Shown: positions 24,254 to 36,354 of the stretch, one piece after another
Numbering within the stretch: the first letter of the stretch is position 1
Layout of the letters: each line of letters starts with the position of its first letter
Assembly: GCF_034702125.1 (NCBI RefSeq)
Contig: NC_085857.1
Location: 53,908,046 to 53,972,045, forward strand
Origin: Engraulis encrasicolus
Lineage: Eukaryota; Chordata; Actinopteri; Clupeiformes; Engraulidae
Direction: 5' to 3'
Length of the DNA: 64,000 bases
Program-made: the position numbers and the translations under genes
The notes under the pieces: generated by a model
Database searches by the model: none
What the model was told of the DNA's origin: nothing
The model's input: the letters and a program-made list of their open reading frames with translations, nothing else

Positions 24254-27200
24254 CTAAAAGAAAGAAATATATTGTAAGTGGTTAAATATCACTTGAATGA
24301 AGACACACCTTTAACAGCTGTTACGCGTAAAAAGGTAGGCCTATCCGTTGTAATGTAATATAATGAAGATCTTAATATCTTAATATGTTGTGTATGGTGG
24401 ACATACTGTAGTAGTATAATGTTTTACATGAGTCAAAATTGACATTTGCCATGCTTAGTATCCGGGGGTGAATGTATTTTCATGTCTCACTGGTTAGGTA
24501 TACCAACTGCTACTGGTACACTACCTGCATGACATCTACTCAGCTACTGTAAATTGTGGTGCAATTGTCTGATAGTTGAGGAGATGCAAGATTACAAATT
24601 TGGACAATCATCATACATTTTTACTGAGGACATTATTCACAGCAAAGACCCTTCCAGTGCCAACATACATTGCCACGATTGCCAAGAGTGAAAGTTATTG
24701 GCCACTCATCTAAAATGACACATTGAGTGCAGTTGCATGCACAGCACATTCTTATTTCAAACGGAATATCATCAATATTCCTGAGTATTCTGATTACGTG
24801 TTGAGAAGTGTTATGCAACCAGATTATCCCTGGAACACATTTGGAATGAAGAAAGAGTCTCTTTGTGATTTTCCCTTTGAGGCTCACAGTTGCACAATTG
24901 CAACATTTGGTTTGAGCTGTAGCAGTGCCTCAAATTCACTGAAGTTAACTCTTGCATATCCCAGCATAGCACACGTTTGGTTCACACTTCCCCTCACAAG
25001 AAGACCCTGTGACTTACCAGGCTTGCGCTGTCCCCACAGTTCTTTAAGTTTGTTTGTCACAGCCTTTAAGGCAATTTCATTACAAAAGCTTGGAAATAGT
25101 CTGCCATCGTCGCCAAGGAGGCAGTGAACAATAAGGACCCCATCTGATTCCTCTGGATCTTCAACATGTTCGTTTCTGTCGAATGTCCGATTGAGTACCA
25201 CTAGGAAGGCTGGCTCATTTCTGGCTGTAAAATTAACAACAAAGTTGATTGTCTTTAACCCTTTCATGCACGGTGTCCACATACGTGGACAGTAATTCTA
25301 ACCCCACTTTAGATAGGTAAATAGTGGTTATTTTTTTCCAAATTGTATATGGGAAGTACCATGAGGTTCATTACAATACTTTAACAGCAGTTATAACTTT
25401 TTGCACTAAATATTAAGTGTTTGATGACATCATCAATATAAGAAATGCACCGATGTGAATTATGACCATAACAAGCATGTTTATATCTGAAAATCAACCA
25501 CACCAAAGGGCAATTTCAGGTTTTAAAAAATATTATGATGTTTAGTACAGTTCACTTGAGAAGTCTATGTTGTTAAAATCCAAATTTACAATAAAGGTAG
25601 GTTTTTATACAATATAAAGCTACTGTCCACGTATGTGGACGTTGCGCATCAAGGGAGTCTAATGATAAACATATTATTTATGATTACCGTGAGAATATTC
25701 TGCTCATTTTGGGCAAATACTTAATGTTATGAGCATTTATAATGATTATAGTGTGAAAATAAATTATTTTTAACATATTTAACACATTTTAACACTTTTA
25801 ATTTAATAAATTCAAGAAAAACTACCTAAAATTAGTGCTTCACACACGTGTCTATAGGCATAGGCTATTTCGGGTTTCTTTCACCACAAAATGACACAAA
25901 TGATGTAGGAATGAGCTAGAATACATGCTGAATCAAATACAGATCTGTCTTCATCAGAATTGAAGTTTTTTTTCCACATGCAACAAGGTTTCCCCACAAA
26001 TCTTGCCATAGCTGTGTATGTAAATATTGCTAAATTGACAGTTTTTTTTCTCTTTTTTCATCTTTGTTCGTTAAATACTGTAATATATAATGTGTAAGTG
26101 TCATATAATGTTGTAATATTACATATAGTAACATGGAAAGTAAGTAAAATAACTTGCATTTATAATAGGAGGTCTATTTAACACTATTTTTTCACAGAAA
26201 ATACTTGAACATGCTGATGAATGACTACAAAACGCATGTGTCTGGAGGCAAATTTCATATTACCTTTCATATAGGGACAACATAAATGATGTAGGATTGA
26301 GCTAGAATCCATGCTGAATCAAATACAGATGTGTCTTCATCAGAATTTAAGGTTTTTTCCACATAACAAGGTTTCCCCACAAATCTTGCCATAGCTGTGT
26401 ATGTAAATATTGCTAAATTGACAGTTTTTTTTTCTCTTTGTTTCATCTTTGTTCCTTAAATAGTGTAATGTATAATGCATAAGTGTCATATAATGTTGTA
26501 ATATGACACAAGGTAACATGGAAAGTAAGTAAATTAACTTACATTTATAATAGGGGGTCTATTTAACACTATTTTTTACAGAAAATACTTGAAAATGCTG
26601 ATGAATGACTACAGAACGCATGTGTCTGGAGGCAAATTTCATATTACCTTTCATATAGGGACAACATAAATGATGTAGGATTGAGCTAGAATCCATGCTG
26701 AATCAAATACAGATGTGTCTTCATCAGAATTTAAGGTTTTTTCCACATGCAACAAGGTTTCCCCACAAATCTTGCCATAGCTGTGTATGTAAATATTGCT
26801 AAATTGACAGGTTTTTTTCCTCTTTGTTTCATCTTTGTTCCTTAAATAGTGTAATGTATAATGCATAAGTGTCATATAATGTTGTAATATGACACAAGGT
26901 AACATGGAAAGTAAGTAAATTAACTTACATTTATAATAGGGGGTCTATTTAACACTATTTTTTTTTACAGAAAATACTTGAAAATGCTGATGAATGACTA
27001 CAGAACGCATGTGTCTGGAGGCAAATTTCACATTACCTTTTATACAGGGACAACATAAATGATGTAAGATTGAGCTAGAGTACATGCTGAATCAAACTGA
27101 GCTTTTTGTTCACCAGCATCGGCTGTCTTCTTGCATGCAATAAGAATTTCCCACATATTTTTCTATGACCGCCTATATAAACAATGCTATTTTTATATAG

Positions 27201-27733
27201 GCCTATATGTTTTTGTTGTTGGTTAATTACAGTGATATATGGTGTTAAAGTGTTATATTGTGTTGTTATATAGCATAAAACACCATAAAAATGAATAAAA
27301 CAGCTTAATTTGAACTTGAAATACAGTATAGGCCTATATAACTTTTCACTCCTTTGATGCGCAGTGTCCACATATGTGGACAGTAAAATAACTTCCACAT
27401 CAAAAGAGATTTTTGAAAAATTCCAAAAGATTCTTCATATTAGCTCCATTATGAGTGAGAAAATCAATATATAAAAAATCTTGCACATTTTTTTCATGGT
27501 GTCTGCATGAAAGGGTTAATCCAACTCTGAAATGGATATCCCAAAATATCAAAGTCAGCTTTTACCTTTCAACTCCTCATAGGTTGAACTGATGTCAGCC
27601 CAAGTGCGAGTGATCGTAACTCGGAAAGACATTTTTATTGGTCGTCTGATGTGTTCTTTGTCCGGAACCTCCATCAAAGATTGAATGAAATCTTGTGCAG
27701 CTGTAGGGTGTCCACCACAATCAAGATATATTG
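23709..27733 (-). CDS. Unrecognised single-pass membrane protein gene, three 3' exons
   Basis: Exons 27566-27733, 25018-25224 and 23709-24253 are joined in phase 1 at both junctions with GT/AG borders, giving about 304 residues to a TGA. Exon 1 of these encodes a soluble segment (IYLDCGGHPTAAQDF...TRTWADISSTYEEL). The second continues it (PAFLVVLNRTFDRNEHVE, GVLIVHCLLGDDGRLFP) and is rich in strand-like hydrophobic stretches. The last has one clear membrane helix (LAIAVCVGLVFGGLVVWGI), a basic stop-transfer segment, and a long Pro/Asp/Thr-rich tail. The incoming phase shows that more exons lie upstream; I could not find them. I do not recognise the family. The three compatible open exons make it a real gene, though it might be a decayed copy. 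Confidence 0.62.
25018..25224 (-). CDS. Membrane-protein gene, penultimate exon
   Basis: 207 bp. Acceptor TAATTTTACAG, donor CTG|GTAAGTC. The reading frame is fully open and continues phase 1 from the preceding exon. Confidence 0.65.
25255..27519. mobile_element. Non-autonomous TTAA-flanked (piggyBac-type) element
   Basis: 2265 bp with TTAA at both ends and terminal CCCTTTCATGCACGG / GCATGAAAGGG. The palindrome GTCCACATACGTGGAC starts 20 bp in, recurs at 25625-25640 and again at 27366-27381. About 385 bp tandem units fill the middle. No transposase. Sits in an intron of the membrane-protein gene. Confidence 0.75.
25870..27070. repeat. Tandem units of about 385-390 bp
   Basis: The segment AAATTTCATATTACCTTTCA recurs at about 26250, 26634 and (diverged) 27024, with whole units 26165-26550 and 26551-26945 and partial units at each side. 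Confidence 0.8.
27566..27733 (-). CDS. Membrane-protein gene, exon (third from last)
   Basis: 168 bp. Acceptor CTTTTTTCTGCAG, donor AAAG|GTAAAAG. Encodes DCGGHPTAAQDFIQSLMEVP and FRVTITRTWADISS. Confidence 0.62.
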
Positions 27734-27837
27734 CTGCAGAAAAAAGGCAGGAGTGAAAATAGGTTCACATTTAAAAAATATATTCAATTATTATTCTGGA
27801 ACCCATGGGGTTGAACCCATATTTTACATACTATAAA

Positions 27838-28045
27838 CTTAGGGCCGTATTCTCCCATCCACTTAAGTAAAAAAAATCGCGAAATAGCGCCTCCGCGCTT
27901 ACTCAAGTCAGTGATTAAGCGTGGCTTACACGGGATTTCACCAGTTGCGCACTTTAGGTGGGGCCAGGCTAAAATCGGGGAGCTTCTCATGTAAATCAAT
28001 CCTAAGCGTATTCTCCCGTCCACTTACACGCTTTTCCCCTTACGT
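27838..28045. repeat. GC-rich dispersed repeat
   Basis: CGTATTCTCCC(A/G)TCCACTTA occurs at 27847 and 28009 in direct orientation around a GC-rich core. No gene. Confidence 0.35.
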
Positions 28046-28227
28046 GGGTCCAAATCGAAATTCATTCACAGTTCCACATATTAACTGTGACAAAATATGA
28101 CCAGCTGCCCAGAGCATATTCTCATATCGGCAAACTTACAAACAAAAGCAAGTAGGCCTAATTAATTAATCAGTATGAGGATCATCATGTTGTGCCCACG
28201 GATGGTAACCAAAACCAAAAAGGTAGC

Positions 28228-28840
28228 ATGTCATTTTTCCGACGGCCCTTTGGTCTGCTGCGTCAATATTCAGAAAATTTCCCATTGATCCTACAGCCCA
28301 CTAAAATCGAAATTATTTAATTAAACCCTTTGCTCCGACAGCTCAATGTTCCGACCAATGGCTGTTTGGGGTTGGTCATCATCCCAGGTCGTATGTCCTG
28401 CTTTCCCCGGTGCCAAGTATACTTCAGCTGCATGCGCTGCGACGAGCAAATATGCCGTCTGAGTCGGTCTAGTTGTGCCCTTACCAAAAACCACCCCTAA
28501 ACATAACCTGTCATTAATGCAATGTTGCCAAGTTTTACAATTGTGCCCTACCCAAAACCATTCCCAACCCTAACCTGTCAGTAGGCTATTGCAATGTTTC
28601 TGAGTTTTAAATTGTGCCTTGACCAAAACTTTCCCTAAACCTAACCTGTCACAGACAGCATGACCACTGCGCAGGCTGTCAGACTCAAAGATGACGGTGA
28701 TCTAAAGCAGCTTCTGGTCGGAACATTGGACTGTCAGGACAAAGAGTTTCATTTTATTGTTAAAAAGTTATGTAGGATCAATGGGAAATGTTCGGAACAT
28801 TGACGCATGGGACCAATTGGGCGTCGGAAAAACGAGCAGA
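28228..28840. repeat. Foldback element
   Basis: Left arm (GACGGCCC...GCGTCAATATT...CCCATTGATCCTAC, 28238-28300) is inverted at 28768-28830. The loop holds several CCTAACCTGTC units. Confidence 0.55.
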
Positions 28841-28889
28841 CCCCAACCAAAAACACCTCGTTGCACCTTGCGCAAGTGAACAAGGGGGG

Positions 28890-29255
28890 GGTCATCCATA
28901 TGTTCCCCGGGGCCTATGTTGGCCTCTACCGGGGAACATAGGACCCTTTCTTCAAGAAAGGGTTCTAAGTTCCCGACTGCTTCCAAGTAGACTGCTGCAG
29001 CATGGCAAAGCGCAGGTTGTTGCAACTGTGGCAGGTTAGGTTTAGGGATAGTTTTGGTCAGGGCACAAATTTACAACTCAGAAACATTGCATTTCTGACA
29101 GGTTAGGTTTAGGGATGGTTTTGGGAAGGGCACAATTTGAAAACTTGGAAACATATACCCAATGCAGGGAACATAGAACCCTTTTTTGGAAAAAGGGTCC
29201 TATGTTCCCTGCTCCCATACAAAGACAGGGGAACATAGGACCCGGGGAACATACG
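28890..29255. repeat. GGGAACATAGGACCC repeat cluster
   Basis: GGGAACATAGRACCC and its complement occur several times, with AAGAAAGGGTTC hairpins. Two GGTTAGGTTTAGGGAT units lie between. No gene. Confidence 0.5.
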
Positions 29256-30147
29256 TAGGTACGCTCCCGAACAAGGCACGTCAGACTAAAGACCGTTCCA
29301 GTCGTCCAGACAGCTACCCAAGGTATGCATATTCAAAAACAACCTTTACCATTTTTACTATGTTGTAGCCACGAGGTTAAGTAAAAGGTTTTTATTGCAA
29401 CTCCTCAACTGTTGCAATTTATTGGAACTCGTGCATATGCGAATGAAGCCAAATTAACCCTCTGTTGCATGGTGTTGCCATATGGCAACAAATTCTTTTT
29501 TTGAGTTTTTCAAATAGAGAATGACATATTATGCACCACTATCCCATTGTGTGTGAAAAGGGGACTTTAATTTTGAAATATTTATCAGTTTGATGACATC
29601 ACTTCATAAGGAAATCCTCTTTGCCACCTTCTCCATGTGGATGCGCTGCACAGTGAAGGTCCCCCCAAACTGGGAACATATAGACAGTTAATTTTCAAAC
29701 TTCAGGACATATTGTCACCATAAAAAAAATCAACATAAATCTGGGGTAAGTTAACTTTCATTTTTTATCATTTAATGCAAATATAAAGTTATAGTAGCTT
29801 TGTAAAGGGCGAAAATGAATTTGTTGCCATATGGCAACAACATGCATACGGTGACATTCATTCTATTCATGCATCCCAATGGGCTCCCATTGAGTTACAT
29901 AGGACAGGGCTATCCTGACACTACAATTGCAATTAGATGTATAATTTTAACTTAAAAACATTAACATTATGTTAATTTGATGTTTTAACTAATAATTTAT
30001 ATAATATATTAACAGATATATTCATTTCCTGAACAGAAAATTCAGTTTTTGCAAAAGGTTTATATGAAAGTGATGGTTCAATAAGTGCTTTTCTGAATGT
30101 GTTGTGACTTCAATCAGCTTAAACTTCTTCATTTTCATCCTTAGAAC

Positions 30148-32088
30148 ATGCATCCCAGTCTATTTTATGGTAGGAGAAGGAGAAATATTCCTGTAGCTCT
30201 TCCTGTAGAAGACAGTGAGGATGAGCTAGTGGGAAGTGATGAGGAAGGAGAGATTGACATAAACATTGATGAGGAGATTGAGCCAGAATCAGAGTCAGAA
30301 TCAGAGCAAGAAGAACCAGTGGAAGAAGGTAAAGGTGTCTGATAGGTATTTGCTAAGGGTATGTGTGCGAGAGAGTATGCACGCGTGTGTGTGTGTGTGT
30401 GTGTGTGCGATAGAGAGTTTGTGTGTGTGAGAGATAGAGAGAGGGGGTTGGGAGAGAGAGACTTGGGGTTAGGGGGAAGGGTAGCAAGAGGACAAGGCAG
30501 AACAAAGGGAGAATTTTGTACCTAGACTATGTGTACTTACCTCTACTTGAAATTAATTATAAATGGTTACTTATCTGTTCCTTTTAAATACCCCCAGGAG
30601 ACCCAGTGGAGGATGACTTTCAGAAGGCAAAAGGCCTGAAGTGGCACACGAACCGCACCATTCCCCCTGTGCCAACCTGGAAAGGCTCCCTTCCAGAAGC
30701 AAGTGCATTACTTGATCCAGTTGACTACTTCCGAAATCTCCTCCAAGAAGATATGATGGAAGAAATGGTGAGGCAGAGCAACCTCTACGCCTTACAGGTG
30801 GATATCACCAAACCCCTGAACCTCACCATTGAAGAACTGGAACAGTTCATTGGTGTGTGCTTCTTTATGTCTATCAATAACCTCCCCAAAACCAGGATGT
30901 ACTGGAACCCCCAGACAAGGGTGGAGTCGGTTGCCAGCACAATGGCCGTCAATCGGTGGGAGTTTATAAAGAAAAACCTCCACTTTGTCAATAATGAGCA
31001 TCAGGTTCTCGGGGCGGACAAGCTTTTCAAGATCAGGCCTTTACTGGAAAACCTGAGAGAGCGCTTCAACACCATTCCAATGAGTGAACGACTGTGTGTG
31101 GACGAACAAATGGTGCGTCCACCACAGTCGTTCACTCATTGGAATGGTGTTGAAGCGCTCTCTCAGGTTTTCCAGTAAAATCGCTGCACAACCAGGATTC
31201 CCCAACATTGGAGCCAGTGGGAACATTGTTCTGCAGCTTGCCTCAGTCATCCCTGAAAACTTCTCTCACAAGATCTTCTTTGATAGCTGGTTTTGTGGCG
31301 TAGACCTTCAGGTTCTTCTGGAGAAAAAGAAGATCCACAGTGTGGGCACTGTACAAAAATCAAGGCTGGCAGGGTGCACGTTCTTGGAGGATAAGGCGAT
31401 GAAAGCCAATGGAAGGGGCACTTTCCAGGAGAAGATGACCAATCACAAGGGAGTGAACCTCTGGGCTGTAAAGTGGTTTGACAATCGCCCTGTGACCCTG
31501 CTAAGCACCTTTGTGTCAGCCAACCCCACGTCAGAGGTGGAGAGGTGGGACAAGAAGGAGAAAAAAGTTGTGAAGGTGAAGCGTCCCAACATAGTTGGGA
31601 CATACAACAAGAGCATAGGAGGGGTGGATCTCCTAGATTCTTTACTTGCGTTGTACAGAATCAAGATCAGGTCAAAGAAATGGTACCACCGCATCTTTTT
31701 CCACATGTTGGATCTGGTGCTTGTGCAGGCGTGGCTGCTTTATCGCCGTGACATCCAATCCCTGATGCCTGGAGAGAAGGCTATGGCCCTGCTGGATTTC
31801 AAGATCCAGGTAGCATCCTGCATGTGCAAGGAAAAGAAAAGGATGAAAAGAAAGGGGAGACCTTCCCTGCTCTTGTAGAAAAAGCGAGGGCGCCCCAGGG
31901 TTGTGCCTCCAGACCCAGTAAGAAGGGATAGCGTGGATCACTGGCCCTTGTGTTCAGCTGAAAAAGGAAGATGCAAAATGCCAGAATGCAAAGGCATTGT
32001 CAGAATGAAGTGCACAAAATGCAATGTTTTCTTGTGCATCACACAGGAGCGCAATTGTTTCATTCAATTTCATGAAAATGCTGGATGA
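30148..32088 (+). pseudogene. piggyBac transposase, disrupted
   Basis: Exon 1 (30148-30328) encodes an acidic N-terminus. An intron with GT/AG borders runs 30329-30597. Exon 2 starts at 30598, phase-matched, and encodes the DDD-type transposase: DYFRNLLQEDMMEEM, IGVCFFMSINNLPKTRMYW, then LCVDEQMV with the first catalytic Asp. There an inverted duplication (31042-31177) replaces part of the core and shifts the frame. It resumes with IFFDSWF (second Asp) and GGVDLLD (third Asp). An in-frame TAG at 31876-31878 precedes a Cys-rich C-terminal domain (CKMPECKG, CTKC, CITQERNC). The enzyme family cuts and inserts precisely at TTAA. This copy cannot make active protein. Confidence 0.85.
31042..31177. 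repeat. Near-perfect palindrome inside the piggyBac transposase
   Basis: 31042-31104 is repeated in inverted orientation at 31116-31177 with one 1 bp indel and an 11 bp spacer. Confidence 0.92.
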
Positions 32089-32696
32089 TGATCCTGATGA
32101 TGATTATGTTCTCGTTCTCCAACGTTATCTCATTCTCTATCTCAAATGACTTTTTTTTTTAAAGAACAAATGAAATTGCTGAAATGCTGACTTTTTATTT
32201 GCTAAATGATGTTCCTGAATGAAGAATGCTGCAAAATTACAATGGCAATAAAATATGTTTTGTGAAACGAGTAAATTGTGTCCGTGTGTCTGCTATCAGG
32301 GGTATATAAATGGCTTTTTAGACTGTTATTGTTTATATTAATGGTAAAAAAACAAATAAAACTAAATGTATTTTACTTAAAATAAATTATACTAAACATT
32401 TTATTAATATAATGTTACAATTGTTAAGAATTTCCTTCAATAATGGCATATTTTTGAAAGAAACATGGATTTCAAGATATGGTCACCGTACCCGCGTTGT
32501 TGCCATATGGCAACAAATTACCAACTACCCCCCCCCCCCCAAATTTTTTTTTCAATTTTTTATTTTATTTTGTCTTATTTAACCACTTTTAAGTTTAAAA
32601 AACACATTTAAAAAAATATTTGATGTTTAAAAGAGTGTTCATGCAATAGAGGGTTAAACTTTCTGAACTGATGCCCAACATACAAAGCCACAAGCT

Positions 32697-33990
32697 AGGC
32701 AAGGCAAGGCAAAGCAAGTTTATTTCTACAGCGCATTTCATACACAGGTGCAGCTCAATGTGCTTCACAAGATTAACAAATACAAAAAAAGAAAGGAAAC
32801 ATTCAAGAAAGAAGGAAATAAATTAGAGTCAAGGAACATTTAAAACATGAAGATAAAACATAAGGTAAAATGATAATAATAATAAAATAAAAAATAAAAT
32901 AAACATAAAAAATAAGAATTTGAGCTAGGGGAAAGCATCTGAGAACAGCTTTGTCTTGGGTCTAGATTTAAAGCTATCAATAGTGGGTGCTTTTTTTTAC
33001 ATCATCTGGAAGCTGGTTCCAAAGCTTTGCAGCATAGAAGCTAAAGGCTGCCTCTCCACACTTTGTTTTGACTTTTGGAATCACCAGCAAATTCTTCTCC
33101 GTTGACCTTAGTGACCAGGGCTGAGTTTCCCAAAAACTCTTAAGTAGTACTTAAGCCTAAGTAGTACTTAAGTATGAGGGGCCACCTAGGCAATATACCA
33201 GAAATAGGTTTCACATCATCACTAAAAGTTTCTAACAACATTATGTTACCTCACACATGCAAGCATTTTATTTGCATGTACCAGAACAAAACATTGCATG
33301 TAGGCCAATACGACTATTTTATGCATTCACTTTTTGTGATATGATATTGCCTAGACGGCCCCTCATACTTAAGTACTACTTAGGCTTAAGTACTACTTAA
33401 GTGTTTTTGGGAAACGCAGCCCTGGTTGGTGCATACAACTGAAACATATCCAGTAGATATGTGGGTCCCATTCCATTTAATGATTTAAACACAAGTAGCA
33501 TTGCCCTAAAATCAATTCTGTAGCTTACTGGGAGCCAATGCAGCGATCTTAAAATTGGAGTAATGTGGTCGAACTTCCTTGTTTTTGTAAGAACCCTTGC
33601 TGCTGCATTTTGTACAAGTTGAAGCTGTTTGATGGTCTTTTTGGGGAGGCCTGTAAAAAGACTGTTACAGTAATCAACCTTACTAGAAATGAAGGCATGT
33701 TTTAGCTTCTCCAGATCATGTTTAGACATAAGGCCCCTAAATTTAGAGACGTTTTTTTTTATGGGATTAAATGCAGACTTTCATGTGACTGTTGAAGTTT
33801 AGGTCACTGTCAATGAGGACCCCAAGATTTTTAACTGTATCCCTTGCTTTCAGTCCCTTCGTTTCAAGGATAGCAGCATCTTTTGTCTCTCCTCTCTTTT
33901 CCCAAATATAATTACTATACTTACAGAGGGAGCTACAGGTTGTCCTATCTGTTTTTGTAAAGCACTAAATATTTCCTGAATGTCATTACA
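32697..33990 (-). mobile_element. L2/CR1-type LINE, 5'-truncated, with RT fragment
   Basis: The minus strand encodes the C-terminal part of a non-LTR reverse transcriptase: KARDTVKNLGVLIDSDLNFN, HAFISSKVDYCNSLFTGLPK, LQLVQNAAARVLTKTRK, LRSLHWLPVSYRID. The 3' UTR runs to about 32697. Frameshifts and a MITE at 33118-33422 break it. Confidence 0.8.
33118..33422. mobile_element. Foldback MITE with TTAAGTAGTACTTAA units
   Basis: About 100 bp arms start GGGCTGAGTTTCCCAAAAAC and end GTTTTTGGGAAACGCAGCCC. Each contains two TTAAGTAGTACTTAAG-type palindromes. Inserted in the LINE. Confidence 0.8.
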
Positions 33991-34352
33991 ACTAAATGTA
34001 GAAAGGTAGGCCTACATATCAGAGCATGTCTTATGCATTTCGCTTCTGGTCTCTATTACACCCCATCAACTGCATGTGTAAGTCCTGGCTTGGCATTGCA
34101 TGTCCATTCCCAATTCCCATGTCTGCGACAGAATATAAAGTCTCCGGTTTTTCATGACGATCGATTTCTTTGTTCATTCTTCAGCATGCATGTACAGTAA
34201 GTGTCATGATGACGGACAGCTGAGATCTGAGAGCTGTACTGAGAAGCGGAGAAGCGCTTTTAAAAGTCGGCAAATACAATGTGTTACTGTGGTAATTAAG
34301 AGGCAATGATAAGCCTTTTAAATCAAATTTTAATTTCCATAATTGTCTAGGC

Positions 34353-34712
34353 CAGTGGTTCCCAACCTATGGGTCGGGACCCACCTTATGGGTCGCCAAA
34401 GATTCACAGGGGGTCGCGGAGCCCTCTTGATTTTAAGGGGTTTCATTTTAAATATATATAGCCCATTTTGAATAAAAGACAAAGCATTTAACTAATAAAT
34501 GCATAGAAGCAACAAATTGTAAGTGCTACATTAAACATTTATTCTATATTTGACCAAAGACAAATTGAGGAATAAAATAACTAAAATTAGTTTTCGCAGG
34601 AAACAGAGGGCATCTTGTGACTCCGTCTCGTGCGGGCGCTCGCGTGGTTGGGTCACCAAAGCTTACAATAGTAAAAACATGGGTCCCTTAAGAAAAAGGT
34701 TGGGAACCACTG
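34353..34712. mobile_element. hAT-type MITE with 8 bp target duplication
   Basis: CAGTGGTTCCCAACCT...AGGTTGGGAACCACTG flanked by GTCTAGGC on both sides (34345-34352 and 34713-34720). 360 bp, no coding. Confidence 0.88.
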
Positions 34713-34944
34713 GTCTAGGCAACACACCAAAATCCATTTTTAACAAAACATTTCATCATGTTGATTATTTCAATCAACCTGTTGCTGTGCTCCCAAACGC
34801 CGAGATACAGTTCCCGCGAATGGGACACATCGCGTTTCCATTTCATTATCTTCAATCCACTACTCGCCTTGTGTTTGTGAAAAGTAGCGGAGGTTAGATT
34901 TTGAAATGCTTTTGCACAATCACTTTTGGCACATGGTTTTAACC

Positions 34945-35460
34945 CTATTCAGACTGGGCTTTTTTGGCATTCTTAGGCCTGGGGGGGGGCTCTTTTGACC
35001 CCCCCTTCATAACTCATGAACGGAATACCGTATGACCACCAAACTTGAGGGAGATGATCTACATATGGAAATCTATGAATGACATAATTTTGGTGTCATT
35101 ATTTGGTACTATGACGTCATTATGACATCATTATCTGATTTTAATGCCAAAAATCGTCATAATGTATTTTCCATCAAAAGTAGGTAATGCACTTAAATTT
35201 TAATGATTATATGCTTCAGACCACTTAAATGCTCACAAAGGTGTCTGATGCTAATGGAAATAACAAAAAAATATGAAAAAGAACATACCTATCAGAAAAC
35301 TGTTGCCATGGCAACGGCAAAAGTGATAAACCTAATCTTTTGATACTAAATTTTAGCCAACTAAATTTGAGGAAAAGTCACCAAGTTTCGTAGTCATAGC
35401 TCAAGTCGTTAAGGAATTATATGACATCAAAGTTGGTGCGGGCACTTTAAGGGTAAGGCA
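34945..35460. repeat. Dispersed repeat, copy 1
   Basis: Starts AACCCTATTCAGACTGGGCT and ends near AAAGTTGGTGCGGGCACTTT. The same sequence, diverged, is at 41362-41900. Contains ATGACGTCATTATGACATCA. Confidence 0.7.
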
Positions 35461-35603
35461 TGCATGAAGGGCAACGAATGCAAGACGGGCAAGCATACTC
35501 CAGCATTTTCTGTGAGGAATTGCAATCTAGTTATTATAACGGTTTTGAAGATAGCTTAGGCCTTTGGCGTTTATTGGAACTTTTATTACATTTGTTTATT
35601 TGT

Positions 35604-36110
35604 TTAGCATCCAAGTGTGTGTGTGTGAGTGTGAGTGTGTGTGTAGGTGAGAGAGAGCACTAGATAGATAATTACTGTTTGGATCATCATACTTCTGTTG
35701 CCAATATCAATAGCTTTACCGCAGTTGCCATACCATTTGCTGGTTGAATGAGATGCGCGTCGAGATTGTTTAGCATATATATTTGTTTCAGTCACAACTC
35801 TTCCGTAAAGAAATGGGAGAACACTTGAAGTGGTTGCTTCATCTGTCAGATCTACCTTGACACATGGCTTCCTTTTGTATGGCAACTTTGCACGAGGGAG
35901 ACAGTTTAGGGGAAACCAGGGGTAGTTGGATCATACATTTTTCCATTTATCTTGAACGCCAATACACAATGGCAAGTTTTCCTGCTCATCTTCAAACATC
36001 GCTCGAATCCACTGACCTCTATCTATGGGATCATCAGATATCTCTATCTCAACTACACGCACTACCATCTGGTAGCGCTGCCATTAATGTAACATGCTCT
36101 TCTTGAGTGG
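35604..36110 (-). other. Open minus-strand segment of uncertain nature
   Basis: A coding-like stretch at 35690-35885 (KRKPCVKVDLTDEATTSSVL) and another at 35915-36060 (EIEISDDPIDRGQWIRAMFE) lie in the same direction and are separated by a stop. They may be relics of a mobile element; I do not recognise the protein. Confidence 0.25.
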
Positions 36111-36322
36111 AAAATAAATGGAGCATTTATTGCTTAAATATCAACGGCAGCTCGAATTGATGAGTCACAGGACATAATTTATACTATATTGACTCTTTAG
36201 AGAAAACTGAACAGAATTTTTTTTGGGAGAAATTTGTTGGTGGTGATTTGCAATAAATGCACAAGTTATTTTCTGACTCAAGAAGAGCATGTTAACGGCA
36301 GTGCTACCAGACGGTAGTTTGT
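36060..36322. repeat. Inverted repeat pair of about 45 bp
   Basis: CTACCATCTGGTAGC...CATGCTCTTCTTGAG (36061-36105) recurs inverted at 36277-36318. Confidence 0.65.
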
Positions 36323-36354
36323 GTACACACGAGAACCAGGCTAATGTACTTAAA

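Larger units (their letters stand above)
29454..32657 (+). mobile_element. piggyBac element (TTAA-flanked)
   Basis: 3.2 kb between TTAA sites with terminal CCCTCTGTTGCATGG / GCAATAGAGGG. The palindrome GTTGCCATATGGCAAC occurs 20 bp from the left end, at 29823-29838, and at 32499-32514. Encodes a spliced, now broken transposase. Confidence 0.88.

Noticed and set aside
24633..24887. Extra coding exon of the membrane-protein gene
   Set aside because: No acceptor/donor pair in phase; the exons on either side already join directly in phase 1.
25255..27519. CRISPR-like array because of regularly spaced repeats
   Set aside because: Units are about 385 bp, contiguous tandem copies without spacers, in a eukaryotic transposon.
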